Source: Heligmosomoides polygyrus polygyrus
Lineage: Eukaryota; Nematoda; Chromadorea; Rhabditida; Heligmosomidae
Direction of reading: 5' to 3'
Assembly: GCA_947396885.1 (NCBI GenBank)
Contig: OX377205.1
Coordinates: 26,585,407 to 26,649,406, forward strand
Length of the DNA: 64,000 nucleotides
Positions within the stretch are counted from its first letter, which is position 1; each line of letters opens with the position of its first letter. The position numbers and the translations under genes are program-made. The notes under the pieces were generated by a model. That model saw only the letters and a program-made list of their open reading frames with translations, was not told the origin of the DNA and ran no database searches. Positions 45,714 to 56,205 of this stretch are shown here, piece by piece.

Positions 45714-46600
45714 TTAGGTTGTCCCATAAGTCCCCGCCGTTTTTTTTTCAACGATTCACTGCAGATTTCGCCGGCTGTCTCTTGCATAGCGCTGCATAGC
45801 TTTCGAAAGAGAATGAAATGTGTTGCATTTCTTTTTTCTTCATGAATTTTGTCAATTTTTAGGTCGTTGTATTGAAAAGTGAAAAAGTGAAAAAGTAGCC
45901 ATTTGCGCACTTGTTCTGTCCGCTTAGGTTTGTAATTTTTTGAGCAGTTTTTTATAGCACTTGGAAGACAATGTTCTGTACTACAACAATATGTGATGGT
46001 CCTATTTTGCCCATTTGTCCTTTATTGATTTTTAGATCATCAAATTGGCACGTCTGACTTTTCCGTCCGAAATTTTACCAAAACTCCGGTTCTGTGGTTG
46101 GACTTTTTGCTTGGTGTTATATGTCGTTTGGAAGAGGGTGTCTTGCTCAGTAAGAATTTGTGTCGCGTTTATTGGCTCACGCTGATTTCTGTCGAATATC
46201 AACAACTGAAGAAGGAGAACGAGTTGTTGGTGAAGACGATTTTCCTCTTTTTGGCATATTGTTGATATTCAAAAGAAATCAATAAACGCAACACATATTC
46301 TTATAGAGCAAGACATTCTCTTTCGAACGACATATAACAATTCCAAATGCCATAAAAAACTGCGCAAAAAATTACAAACCTAAGCGAACAAGTGCGCAAA
46401 TGGCTACTTTTTCGCTTTTTCACTTTTCACTTCAACGACCTAAAAATTGATAAAATTCATAATGAAAAAAGAAAGGCAATGCATTTTCTGATAGAGCAAA
46501 TCATTCTCTTTCGAAAGCTATGCAGCGCTATGCAAGAGACCACCGACGAAATCCGCAAAGAATCGTTGAAAAAACGGCGGGAACTTATGGGACAACCTAA
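45714..46600. mobile_element. Fold-back mariner-type element (copy 2)
   Basis: Counterpart of 22035-23073, with TA flanks at 45712-45713 and 46601-46602. It is about 150 bp shorter because an internal segment (copy 1, about 22680-22810) is missing. Confidence 0.86.
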
Positions 46601-47129
46601 TAGTTCCAAGGAGACTATGTCGCTGAAGATAACAAGGTTATAGGTAAGTTTCGCGGTAAAGAACACCACCTATGTACACGACTTGGTAAACACGAATTCA
46701 AAACTGAGTACATTTGTGGTAAAATAAAGAGCGGTCATCCTAGACGGAGATCATATTTGGGGCATGTTCGCAAACACAAATTTGCATATTTTCATGAAAC
46801 TGTTGATACAGAACAACAATCTAATCTCCTTTCATTTTTCGATGTGAAGTGAAGCTGTTTGAACACTTATTTTCGCGGTTTTTTGTTAAAAAAACTCTAC
46901 GTAGAGGCATTTCCTTGCTCGATTTGAATATCCGCTTTTTATACGTAGCTCCTCTCTTGCAAACCAAATATTTGTATTATATTTTCACAATATAACCAAA
47001 TACAACATTTTATTGCTTTGCTGAAGAATAGACTTCTGCATTTTGAACCAAAAAGGCTTCAACTTCAGTTCACTTCGATAACTAGTTTGCCCTCTGCACG
47101 TCATTGGCATGTCCTTCGGGACAGTGCTG

Positions 47130-47435
47130 TGTTTGAAGAAATGACTAAGCGATTCGGAACAAGTCCTCAGCGCTTCTGATCCCTCAGATGAGTCGAGCAA
47201 GAGCGTCGCCCACATCAGCTTTTTCAAGAGCGGCGTGGTCTCTGTTCGCTTAGTCAGCGCCGACGTGAACTCGGCGTGAACTCGTCTAGTTTTGCGGTAG
47301 TGTTGACTCGATTGTTGACACTGTAGAGATGTCCCTTCCTGCCGTAAACAAAGAGCTTGCCGACGAGATTCTCGGCACGAACCATTTCAGACTGATCCTT
47401 CACGAAGAGACTTTTATTAAGCGCCGCAGTTAACT
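47130..47435 (+). pseudogene. Unrecognised coding-like segment (copy 2)
   Basis: Counterpart of 23513-23905. An additional G near 47156 breaks the first frame. The second frame (VEMSLPAVNKELADEI through KRRS-stop) is intact, followed immediately by the SINE target duplication. Confidence 0.35.
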
Positions 47436-47444
47436 TTCATAGGA

Positions 47445-47736
47445 CGCGTGTAGCGCAGTCGGAGGAGGCGCCGACTGTCGCCTGCACCCGATACCACGTT
47501 CCTGGTTCGGATTTCCCACCCAGGCCAACCAAACCTTCCATCCCTCCGGGGTCGTTGACTTGGTCCAGACTTGTATGGGAAGGATAAAGCGCTGACTTGT
47601 TCATCGGCTGGACACCGCAAGTCATTGTATGGCCAAATACCCATTCAAATCGCCTCCACGACATCCCGTAGAAGTAGGATGCGTGGAGCGTCCCAAAAGG
47701 GATTGAGTAACGCCGTTCTATATCCTTTAATATTAT
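47445..47736 (+). mobile_element. Full-length SINE (copy 2)
   Basis: Counterpart of 23915-24207, flanked by TTAACTTTCATAGGA (47430-47444) and a one-base variant (47737-47751). Confidence 0.88.
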
Positions 47737-47751
47737 TTAACTTTCATAGGG

Positions 47752-48704
47752 ACTAGGATCGCGTTTACTGAAACGAATATCTATCAGTTTACTTGGTGCA
47801 AGAATGTTTTTAGGTCGTCTACTCGTGGAGCTAATAAGGTTGACCTCCATGTACTAAATGGCCCTAAAAAGTTGCATTCAAATCAGAAGACCTGCTAGGA
47901 GAGATTTCTCGATTGAATACAATACAGTAACCGCTATGTAGCATATTCATACCATAATGCTATGCTCCTTGGAGATAACATGGTTGCAGCTCCTCCTTCT
48001 AGAAAGTAATGGACCCTCTTCTAAAATGACCGTCTAAAACAGACTATATTCCCTGTTCGTTTGAGAGCATTCCTAAGCCCCACTTCCGAAGTGGCCAACT
48101 TTGTGAAGATTTGGCATCTATCGTAATGGGAGGAGGGCACTTCATCGACTCTCTTTGATATCGAGAATAAAGTTTTTGAAAGTTAACTATTTGACAAAGA
48201 CAATACCATGATTTAGCCCGCAATAGGACATTTCTCTAGAGTTCCTCAATCGGAGAGGCCTTCCTTTTTGCATGACATTCCCTTCCCTATCAGTACCCCC
48301 GACTAGGATAGATCCGAAATTCGATATTCGGCCGTGTGTGCCACTGAAGCCGTGAAGCATACACTATGTACGAGGAAAACTCTACAGCATGTATAATACT
48401 ATGAATTCGTCGAAGGCTCAACTACACATGAGCAGAAAGAAAAGGAAGAAAATGCGTGGAGCGTGTTGCATAAGCTGTACCACCGCTTCTTTTCACGAAA
48501 ACTCTCACAGCTCAGTTGCTCTAGAAAGAGGCAGCTCACGATGCTTAAGACGGAACCTGGCGGCACATACATTGGGACTGCGTATAGTGATTACTCGTGT
48601 TCCACGACTGTTACATATCAGTCTATACCAGTCGCATGATATGATGATTATCATGCAGTGATTAAAGGGCCCTATATAAAGGCTACTCTGGTATGGTGTG
48701 CAGT
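47752..48704. other. Non-coding stretch with copy-2-specific 185 bp
   Basis: Includes the MITE-end remnant at 48300-48315 and, at 48408-48592, sequence missing from copy 1. No gene recognised. Confidence 0.45.
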
Positions 48705-49004
48705 TTATCGGTCGTCGACAATAAAGCGTATATCGTCTATAAAGTCTCTGCCTCCATCAGGTCTACACCGTAGCGGCCAGTACTCAACAGTGGCGACCAG
48801 GACGAGATTTGGCTTGCCCATGAGATTCCATGTCACCTTGTTGATGACGGTGACGTCTGATGCAGTGTCAACTTGAAAGTTGATGGTATGTGTGTCGACT
48901 TTGATTGTGGCGTAACGTCGATATTGGTTGCAGTCGATATTCGATTTTGAAGATCGCTGACGTGACGATGAGAATTTACTGATCATTCTCATCACGACTA
49001 GCAA
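48705..49004 (-). pseudogene. LTR-retrotransposon aspartyl protease relic (copy 2)
   Basis: Counterpart of 25070-25345, with the signature FQVDTASDVTVINK intact; 18 residues upstream are missing relative to copy 1 and the frame extends further downstream. It is an isolated fragment of a gypsy-like pol gene. Confidence 0.68.
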
Positions 49005-49267
49005 CGGACGGTTCGACTCTGCCCTCTTCTACCTAAGTCACTGAACCACCATAAGATCCATCTGTCTGAGCATTCACTACATTTTGGTGCATCGGCCTAG
49101 TAAGCCGTATTGTAAGTCTCCGCGAACATTGCCTGACCAACAAGTCGATGTATTGCAGATCGCGTTCTCTAGAATAAAGAGAATCATAAGTCTCTCGTGT
49201 ACATCGTCTGAGCCGCACGTCGATCACAACATCGATCGCATTCTCTAATCAAGGGAATAACCTCTCG

Positions 49268-49605
49268 GTTCATCACCCTGGGTTGGTCTAACTGCGACGG
49301 CAGCCTCATCAAAACAAAGAGGGCAAGCCTCCAGTGCTTACAAGGGAACTGTCTAAACGGTACGCCGGAACGGCAAGAACGAATACTATAGGGAGAATCT
49401 CTGTCCTCCAAATAGTAGCAGAACATGTTTTGCTTTTGCTGAATCCTTGAGGCAAACGAGTAGAAGGGTGCAATGGTTGAGGGCCCGCAGAGCGAGCAGC
49501 TCGAAATGCTAGCGCCACTCACTGCGTGGCGCAGTGGTAGAGAGACTACTCCATGTTCGTGAGGTCGAGAGCTTGGTTCCTATGCTATGTCGTGTTTTTG
49601 CACTC
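49268..49605 (+). repeat. Left arm of a 1.4 kb inverted-repeat structure
   Basis: About 330 bp inverted at 50310-50640 with roughly one difference per 15-20 bases. The arm ends in a tRNA-like segment followed by a T-run. The spacer 49606-50309 is not palindromic. Confidence 0.82.
49524..49590 (+). ncRNA. tRNA-like segment in the left arm
   Basis: GCGTGGC at the start can pair with GCTATGT at the end (7 pairs, three of them G-U). The D region GCAGTGGTAGAG matches box A well. The box B region GGTTCCTATGC is degenerate, and a T-run follows at 49593-49599. The anticodon arm is weakly paired. It is most likely a tRNA-derived repeat head, not a working tRNA. Confidence 0.35.
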
Positions 49606-49824
49606 TTACCATAGTATCGGATTTCCATAGAGATTTCATATCTGAACTTGTGTTTACTTTCACAGTTTCTGCCCAGAGGTACTCGTTGCAGCCCAAGCCT
49701 GGAATCGAGATGCAGTCCTCTTTCCCCAGTTCTCAAACTTGTATAAGGTAACAATTCTAGTATAGCCAAACTTTTTCCCCCGAAACTATCTGTCCTCCCG
49801 AAGACATGGGAGTGCCTTCACTGG

Positions 49825-50112
49825 TTAGTGGCTACTGGGTGACCCGGTACAATCTTCTCCTGGTTGAAACTCTTGGTCCTCTTCTTCCATTACCTCCAAT
49901 TTCTCCACTTCGCCGATTTCCAGGTGTCGCAGTTCGAAATCCTGTAGGATATTTGCTAATCCTTCCGCCAGCTTCACCTCGTCTCTCGAAGGGACAGCAT
50001 CCAGTGGAGGTCCGCACTTCATTGTCAGTAGGTGAATGACCACTCGAGGGTTAGCAGACATTGTAGAGTCAGTGTTGGCGGCAGCAGCTTGTTCGCGCGA
50101 CTTTGTAAGCAT
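49825..50112 (-). CDS. Hypothetical frame between the inverted arms
   Basis: A 95-codon open frame rich in acidic residues (GEVEKLEVMEEEDQEFQPGE). No signal peptide, membrane segment or recognised domain is visible. It lies wholly in the spacer of the inverted repeat, where a mobile-element gene could sit, but no family resemblance supports this. The counterpart is missing from copy 1 because of the gap. Confidence 0.3.
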   Translation of the reverse strand: MLTKSREQAAAANTDSTMSANPRVVIHLLTMKCGPPLDAVPSRDEVKLAEGLANILQDFELRHLEIGEVEKLEVMEEEDQEFQPGEDCTGSPSSH

Positions 50113-50309
50113 AACAGACGCGACAATATTGAACGAGGTTGTAGGTCAAGTTGAAGATCATGTGGTATCCTCCTAGACTGTGAGTACACCAACGCCAATA
50201 AATTGCATTTGAAGCATTTTTCTAGCTTGCAGCCGCTGTTTCATGTTGTTCCTGCATCAAAATCTCTTACATTAAAAAAGAGAACAATTTATTGGAGTAA
50301 AGCGCAAAA

Positions 50310-50640
50310 AAACGACATAGCATGAGAACCGAACTGTCGACCTCACGAACATGGAGTAGTCTCTCTACCACTTCGCCACGCAGTGAGTGGCGCTAGCATT
50401 TCGAGCTGCTCGTTCTGCGGACCCTCAACCATTGCACCTTTCTACTCGTTTGCCTCAAGGATTCGGCAAAAGCAAAACATGTTCTGCTACTATTTGGAGG
50501 ACAGAGATTCTCCCTATAGTATTCGTTCTTGCCGTTCCGGCGTACCGTTTAGACAGTTCCCATGTAAGCACCAGCAGCTTGTCCTCTTTGTTTTGTTGAG
50601 GCTGCCGTCGCAGTTAGATCAACCCAGGGTGATGAACCGT
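50310..50640 (-). repeat. Right arm of the inverted-repeat structure
   Basis: Reverse complement of 49268-49605. Part of this arm (50378-50409) is what copy 1 carries at 25855-25887 just before the assembly gap. Confidence 0.82.
50315..50381 (-). ncRNA. tRNA-like segment in the right arm
   Basis: The inverted counterpart of 49524-49590, with GTTCGGTTCTCATGC in the box B region and a run of seven T after the end on the minus strand. The same caveats apply. Confidence 0.35.
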
Positions 50641-50659
50641 GCAGGGTGCGCCCACTGAC

Positions 50660-51277
50660 TATCAAACGTAATTTTTCGACTTCGAATTTTAGTTTTGTAG
50701 TATAGTTTCTAACTTTTTTCCTTTTAGTTACCCTTTCTACTTATGTAGTATACAACTCTCCTAAATAGCAATTATTTGGGTCTCGAAATAAAAATTGTAG
50801 ATAACAAAACGTCTACGAAGTTGTATAACAAAACGGATAGTTTTAATTTGGTAGTTAGAGACTGTCTAATGCACGATTTCTTCTATCGTTAACTATTAGG
50901 AAGGCTGCTATATACACAGAAACACTTCGAATTGCAAGGGCATCCACATACTATTCCGATTTTCTAACACGAGTTATTCAACTCAACAAAAAAAAAAACT
51001 CTCGAGAATAATGATTTTGATAGAAACATCATAATTTATTCTTAATTTGACTGTATCATTAAAAATGCATTTATTCTCTTCAAATATGGAGTTCACAATG
51101 TAGACTGGTGTGAACGCATAAAAGAATTTTTTTACAGTGTACTCTTTAACCCAGATTGGAGCGAGTCAGTAACTGCAGCCATGTAACTGAAACTAGAAAT
51201 CGGTGCAAACATTATACAGTACCTAGTACATCCTATAACTATGAGGGTTTGTATCTATCCGCTGGTAAATTACCTAA
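50660..51277. other. A/T-rich stretch without a gene
   Basis: Low-complexity, A/T-rich sequence leading to the TAA target site of the Harbinger element. Nothing recognised. Confidence 0.5.
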
Positions 51278-51834
51278 GGCCGGGGGCATACATACATCGC
51301 CGCGATCCTATCGCGGCCCTCAGTTTATTGTCATTTCGCCGCGCGCAGCGGACTATGCACAGGGATCTCCCGCGCGGCGGCCGCAGCAGTGGCGGGCCGT
51401 ATGCGCGATGGCTTGCAGTGTCCATCGCAGGCATGGCATTCTTCATCAGTGTTTAGTGCTGGTCCTGGGTGGATCGCCGTCGCGCTCCCTTGCAGAGCGG
51501 TGGTCGATGCGACGAGCACTCAGGACTCGTCACCATGCCCTTTTATTTATTCTTTTATGGTTTATGTCGCAGTTTTCGAAGTTTTGTGCTGGTTTCTAGG
51601 TTGGTACCCTCCTCCTAGTAGGAATTCAGAAGGAAATTTTGAGGTGAGTGTTTTGTTTGATTGAGTTGCCATGGATTCGTATTAGGAGGAGGGTGCTGCC
51701 CATTTTTGATTGTTTTGCTTGCACTTTCTCATATTTTCATGTTTTCCTCGTTCGAACGTACATTCCTGTTTCAAAAAGCAACACTAGAACATACATTCCG
51801 GTTTCGCCTTCGCGCACAACCGGAGCTGCTGCAG

Positions 51835-52476
51835 GGACTCTGGAGAAGGTTACTTCGTGGCCCTTCTACGAACCTCTTAAATTCCTCTCCAAAGCCACGG
51901 ACCCAGGGTAGGTATCCAAATTGATTACTTCTCCAATACAAAGCTGCAACCCACTTCGTATAATTTGCAGGGGTCGATACTCAAACGTTCCGGACGACAC
52001 AACGAACGCGGACATAGTCTCGGAAGCGTCGGAGCGAACTAGTCTCTGCGCTGATCGGATCAATACCCTAGACGCCGTCAACAGCCCGGTTTCCGCTAGA
52101 AGCTCTGCACTTTCCGGGAGAAGCCAGGGGAAGGAAAAAAGAAAGCCAGTAATCCCAAAGGTGGGAGGTAGATTAGCTATCAGAGTTTTCCTGCATCATA
52201 TGTGTTTCTTCAGGGATTGATGAAATCGCCTCCTTGCTATCGCGTCCGTACACCCACGATGAGCGCTTTGAAAGAATTGGTAAGGGCCTTCACTGCCAAT
52301 CAGAATAGTAAAACTTGTGTTCGAAGCGTGTTGTATTTTTAGGAATCCATCTTGCCGCACGTCTGAGGGAGATCAGTGAGCTGGACCCTGTGAACGAAGA
52401 GGTCTTCATAAGGAAAATCGATCTCATTCAAGTCGAGATAACGGACGCGCTAATTGCTCTCAAGAAGCAATTCTGA
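51835..52476 (+). CDS. Harbinger accessory protein (MADF/Myb-like), spliced
   Basis: Four exons fit with consistent phases: 51835-51907, 51971-52167, 52214-52279 and 52343-52476, ending at TGA. Introns are 63, 46 and 63 bp and end in TTTGCAG, TTCTTCAG and TTTTTAG. The first exon encodes TSWPFYEPLKFL, resembling the end of a MADF/SANT-like domain. The tail (ERIGIHLAARLREI ... ITDALIALKKQF) is a charged, helical C-terminus. In PIF/Harbinger elements a Myb/SANT or MADF protein helps carry the transposase to the nucleus and to the DNA ends. The N-terminal exon of the domain was not found; the second donor (GTAGAT) is chosen to preserve the frame. Confidence 0.6.
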
Positions 52477-52936
52477 TCCTCTGTTGTGGTTTGATATGTG
52501 GTGGTCTGATCTGAAATCTGATCTTTTTCTTTGTTCAGTGATTCATGAGTGATTTGTTGAGTGAATTTCTTGAGTGGTTCATTGCATTTGTTGAGTGGTT
52601 CATTGTTGATTCATTGCAATGAAGGGTCATTTTATTCGAGAAGTCATCATAACACAGCACAACAAGCTCATATCTACACCAATGAAGAGGCACATAATAT
52701 CCAATGATCATGCAATCCCATCACGAGATGCGAAATACTCCATAAGTCGAGTGCGCTCCAACTGGGCCTCGGGTCTTGACTCTGCGCGTGAGTATTGATT
52801 CAGTCCTTGATTTATGGGTACGGGATCTGGTGGAAATCGCACCGTATTTAGAACTGAAAGCATAGGCAGCAACTACCATTGTTGAATTGATGGTCAGCTT
52901 CACGTTTTCGGGATTTTCATGAAGACGATTAAGCAC

Positions 52937-54179
52937 ACGAAATCTTGACGTCAGAATTCCAACACTGACTCCACGATACGCCTCGCCCTGAAAATTGCGC
53001 GATTTTACCCAATTCCACTTGCAGCGGGACGTTTAAACTTACGCGGAGAAACATTTGTTGAAGTGCGTTTTCTTCGCACTGGCAGCTGCTTCAGCTTGTA
53101 GAAACGGTCTCTGCATATGTAGTCGCTGAGCAAAACCACCGTCAGCTAGTATGTGGTAATGCACTAATCCAAAATGCTGTAATTCTTCCGGAGGAGGAAA
53201 TTGGTCCAAATTATTATCCAAGAACGTTTTGATTGACGAAATTCTATACAGTCCTTAAATAATACACAAGTTACTGCTACAGCATTTGTATTGCTTATTA
53301 CTTGAGCCAATACCTGAGTCAGAAATCCACCCTTTTCCTCCCGTTTCCACCGCAAGAATGTTATAGAAACTGTCCGCAACGACGAGTGCAACGAAAGAAA
53401 ACGTTCCCTTATAGTTGAAATACGCGCTGCCACTATTTTGTGGGGCCTGAAATAAAGCATACTGTCCTAGAGCCGTTTAAGTTGCCCAATGTTTAGATTC
53501 AACGCAGGTCGTCAGGTAGTTTTCGCGTACCACGCAATGGAAGTGCTTTCCGTCTATTGCTCCCACTTCTCTAGGATATCCGAATAACCTAAGAAACCCT
53601 TCGGCGCTTTTCCTCCAAACAGACGCGGTCGGCTTTGGTAGGGCTTCTTCCCAAAACTCTGAAAGGCACCTAAGCACTTAGCATCACATCAGGAGGACAG
53701 AATTTCCGTCTTCTAGAAGCTGCGTACTATCAATTATGGCCTGACAACATTCGTAAACGATTCCGCGCATTGTCGATTCCCCTATTTGAAGGTTGTGAGA
53801 GTGCGCAACGAAAGAAGAGCCGTGTCCAAGGTAGCATAAAGTTACACTTTTCAATAACACTAAAGTGCGATTAAAAGATAGGCCGGTACCGCAGGCAAGC
53901 TGTGAGTCGGTGACGGTTCAAAATTGGAGCAAGGTGCGTTCCCTTGTGGGTGAAGCTATGTTGAATTCTTTCCAGGTTTTCGAATTCTCCGATCTTGAGC
54001 CGAGTATAACTCATAAACTGTTCTTCGTCCAACGGCGCGAGGTAGCTATCGAAAGATAGAAAACGGAGGTCTATGTTGTCCCTGTGCGCCTTCCTGATGT
54101 ATTCCTTTCTTTCCTTTCCGCCGAGGCGACGTAGCATAAGCGCCATAATGATACGTAGTCGAGTCCTACAGTAATTCAA
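52937..54179 (-). pseudogene. PIF/Harbinger DDE transposase, spliced, one frameshift
   Basis: Read from 54179 down, the N-terminal helical region comes first (EFENLERIQHSF, then a RL-x-ACLR segment). Next are VTLCYLGHGSS and GESTMRGIVYECCQAI (53860-53740), then FWEEALPKPT and GAIDGKHFHC (53670-53535). NSGSAYFNYKGTFSFVALVV with ADSFYNILAVETGGKGW follows (53440-53310), then YHILADGGFAQRLHMQRPF (53150-53080) and ARRIVES (52988-52960). The three catalytic acids of the family are all present: D in AIDGK, D in VADSF, E in RRIVE. Splice sites include GTACGC...TTATTTCAG and GTAAGTTT...TTTTCAG. One base is missing just after IVESV, so the C-terminus shifts out of frame. It cuts and pastes the element at TWA sites. 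Confidence 0.87.
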
Positions 54180-54552
54180 CGGATAAGTAACTTATGTGGT
54201 TCGCTCCTACCCCCGAACCACTGCGCTAGCAATTGCCAAGGCTTAAAACTAATCTTCTCACCCCATGGTGGAAACAATCATTACTATCATTGTTGCTTGC
54301 CTTGTTTGCTTTGGAGCAAAACCGTAATTTTGGCATTATAAATACGTACCTTCGACAACGGCAGCACCAACGACTCCTAGCCATGATGGAATTGGTAGTA
54401 GCAATTTAACGGCAAGGTAGGGACACAAGATGTGATGAGCCTTCGTGGGTCACACCCTCACGGAAATCCTATAACGAAAAAACAATTGTGGAATAGGGAG
54501 CTATAGCAAGAAAAAGGGCAAATAGGGCAAGTAAAACTCATCACCCCAAAAG

Positions 54553-54715
54553 CACCCCCCCCCCCCAACCCGCACTGCTTCGACGAAGATCATCAAAACA
54601 TGGAAAAAGCACACCCCCCCCCCCCAACGCGTACTGCTTCGACCAAAACCAGCAAAACATGGACAAAGCATCCCCCAAACCGCACTGCTCCAGCCAAAAA
54701 CCAAACACATGGAAA
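54553..54715. repeat. Three tandem units of about 58 bp with C-tracts
   Basis: The units share a C-run, then (AA)CCGCACTGCTTCGAC and CAAAACATGGA(A/C)AAAGCA. The last unit is more diverged. They lie inside the Harbinger element near its right end. Confidence 0.75.
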
Positions 54716-55200
54716 CAAACTAAGCAAACGTCCATCAGAACGTACGAAGCGAACAACTCACTCTGCAATGGCGGGCAATTTCCAGTCCTGCCTCGCCTCA
54801 AAGGGTCCACGTGGCTCACAGCTTCACGGATATCCTATTAAAAATATCTTGAGCTCTGAATCGGCAATTAAACAGAGAGGGAAGCACCGAAAACGAAAAA
54901 GATTTGGCGGAGCAACAGAAGTCATCGAGAACGCTGCCTCGATTGTGCATTATTACGTTTGGTACGCAATACTGCGTACCGACGTTCTCCTCGACGCTGC
55001 TATGCTGTCGCGTCGCTCTGCAAACCCCATCGCCGCGATTCCATCGCGGCGACGGGAAGTATGCACGAGGCCTAAGTATCCTTTGGTTTTTCGTTCTTAC
55101 CATGGTGGTATCAATTTAAGTGGTCTCTTTGGTTACATTAAATCTGTACAGCTGTTCTGTGGCGTTAAAGTTCTTTACGTCGATTGTTTGACTAATTTCA

Positions 55201-55363
55201 ATGTTAATAAGTGATTCTAACTCGTCATTCGTTTGGGGACCAACCGAGCGCGCATTTCAAATGTCGAGATCGTTCCTAAAACATGACTGTTCACTTCGCC
55301 GTCCGTTCTCTTTCTTTTTGCTTCGCTTTGTTCTTCTCTGCTCTGTTCTAATGCCTTTTTCAG
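55201..55363. other. Leader of the tandem array
   Basis: A pyrimidine-rich stretch (55300-55363) that ends TGCCTTTTTCAG, a good acceptor. No coding sequence recognised. Confidence 0.4.
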
Positions 55364-55866
55364 GTTTAGCGAGCGTAGAACGGCTCCAAGTTGTTCCTTC
55401 GGCTATTCCTGCCCCGGTAAGCTGTTGTTCTTGCTTCGCAAACATTGCCACTTATTAAAAATTTCAGTTTCCCGTGCGCTTTTCTTTCTTTTTTGTTCTA
55501 ATCACTTTTTTCAGGTTTTGAGGACGTCGAACGGTTCCAAGTGGTCTCTGTGCCCATTCTACCTCGGTAAGTTCTTACTTACGTCTCGTAAACATTGCCA
55601 CTTATTAAAATTTTCATTTTCCCGTGCGCTTTTCTTTCTTTTTTGTTCTAATCACTTTTTTCAGGTTTTGAGGACGTCGAACGGTTCCAAGTGGTCTCTG
55701 TGCCCATTCTACCTCGGTAAGTTCTTACTTACGTCTCGTAAACATTGCCACTTATTAAAATTTTCAGTTTCCCGTGTGCTTTTCTTTCTTTTTGTTCTAA
55801 TCACTTTTTTTAGGGTTTGAGGACGTCGTAGGTTCAGAGACATCGACGCTTGCGATACAACCCTGT
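55364..55866 (+). repeat. 150-bp tandem array, each unit with an exon-like core
   Basis: Units start at 55364, 55515, 55665 and 55814 (spacing 151, 150, 149). Each holds a 52-53 nt core (one frame gives VER(L/F)QVV in every unit) preceded by a pyrimidine-rich tract ending TTTTTTCAG. All but the last unit also have the donor GTAAG directly after the core. The core length is not a multiple of three, so splicing the cores together would change frame. Because the period is about 150, one long frame (55425-55820) reads through DNA of all units, but its residues are translated intron-like sequence. The last unit runs on to an AATAAA at 55907. Confidence 0.82.
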
Positions 55867-56205
55867 TGCTGATTTATAATGTTGTTCCAGTCATTTGGAA
55901 ATGCGCAATAAAGATAGATTCACTCAGTGATTCCAGTTCTTTCCGAATGCTGAATGGTCATCACCAGGCACGTTGGACGACATCATCGGCACTCTTCTGG
56001 TAGCAGAACCCAGCTCCGGACCCCCCCCCCTGGGCGCCAAGATGTTCACGCGTGTAATACTTGGAATGAAGGATTTCGCGCTCCATTGCCAACGAGCATA
56101 TTCGCCTGTTTGAATTTTTACGTCTCCCTCCCAAACAACTCGTCCGCAGTTTTTTGCTTGTGTGCGTTCAACGACGAGTCATTTTTCAGACGTCCTATTC
56201 TCTTA

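Larger units (their letters stand above)
27981..50409 (+). repeat. Copy 2 of the duplicated locus
   Basis: This is the counterpart of 1-25887. Specific to this copy are a deleted mariner (38749-39620), a nested transposon block (41532-44493) and about 185 bp at 48408-48592. Unlike copy 1, it retains the spacer (about 49521-50380) between two inverted-repeat arms; copy 1 jumps straight from one arm to the other. The RTE fragment just upstream (27625-27990) probably also precedes copy 1 outside the window. Confidence 0.9.
51278..55072. mobile_element. PIF/Harbinger DNA transposon, near complete
   Basis: It begins GGCCGGGGGCATAC and ends GTATGCACGAGGCC, with TAA on both sides (51275-51277 and 55073-55075), the usual 3-bp target duplication of this superfamily. 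The inverted ends extend about 40 bp and include a palindrome GCCGCGAT-CCT-ATCGCGGC (51299-51317), matched by CGCCGCGAT-TCC-ATCGCGGCG (55031-55051). It encodes both expected proteins in convergent orientation: a MADF/Myb-like partner on plus and a DDE transposase on minus. Length is 3,795 bp. Confidence 0.93.

Noticed and set aside
54600..55214. 204-codon frame
   Set aside because: It runs across the C-tract minisatellite and the right end of the Harbinger element into flanking DNA; the transposon boundary argues against a gene.
55425..55820. 131-codon frame with three repeats (KHCHLLKFS...NGSKWSLCPFYL)
   Set aside because: It is an accident of a 150-bp period; the residues come mostly from intron-like pyrimidine tracts.
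55364..55866. CRISPR-like array
   Set aside because: Units are directly adjacent at 150 bp without unique spacers, and the organism is a eukaryote.
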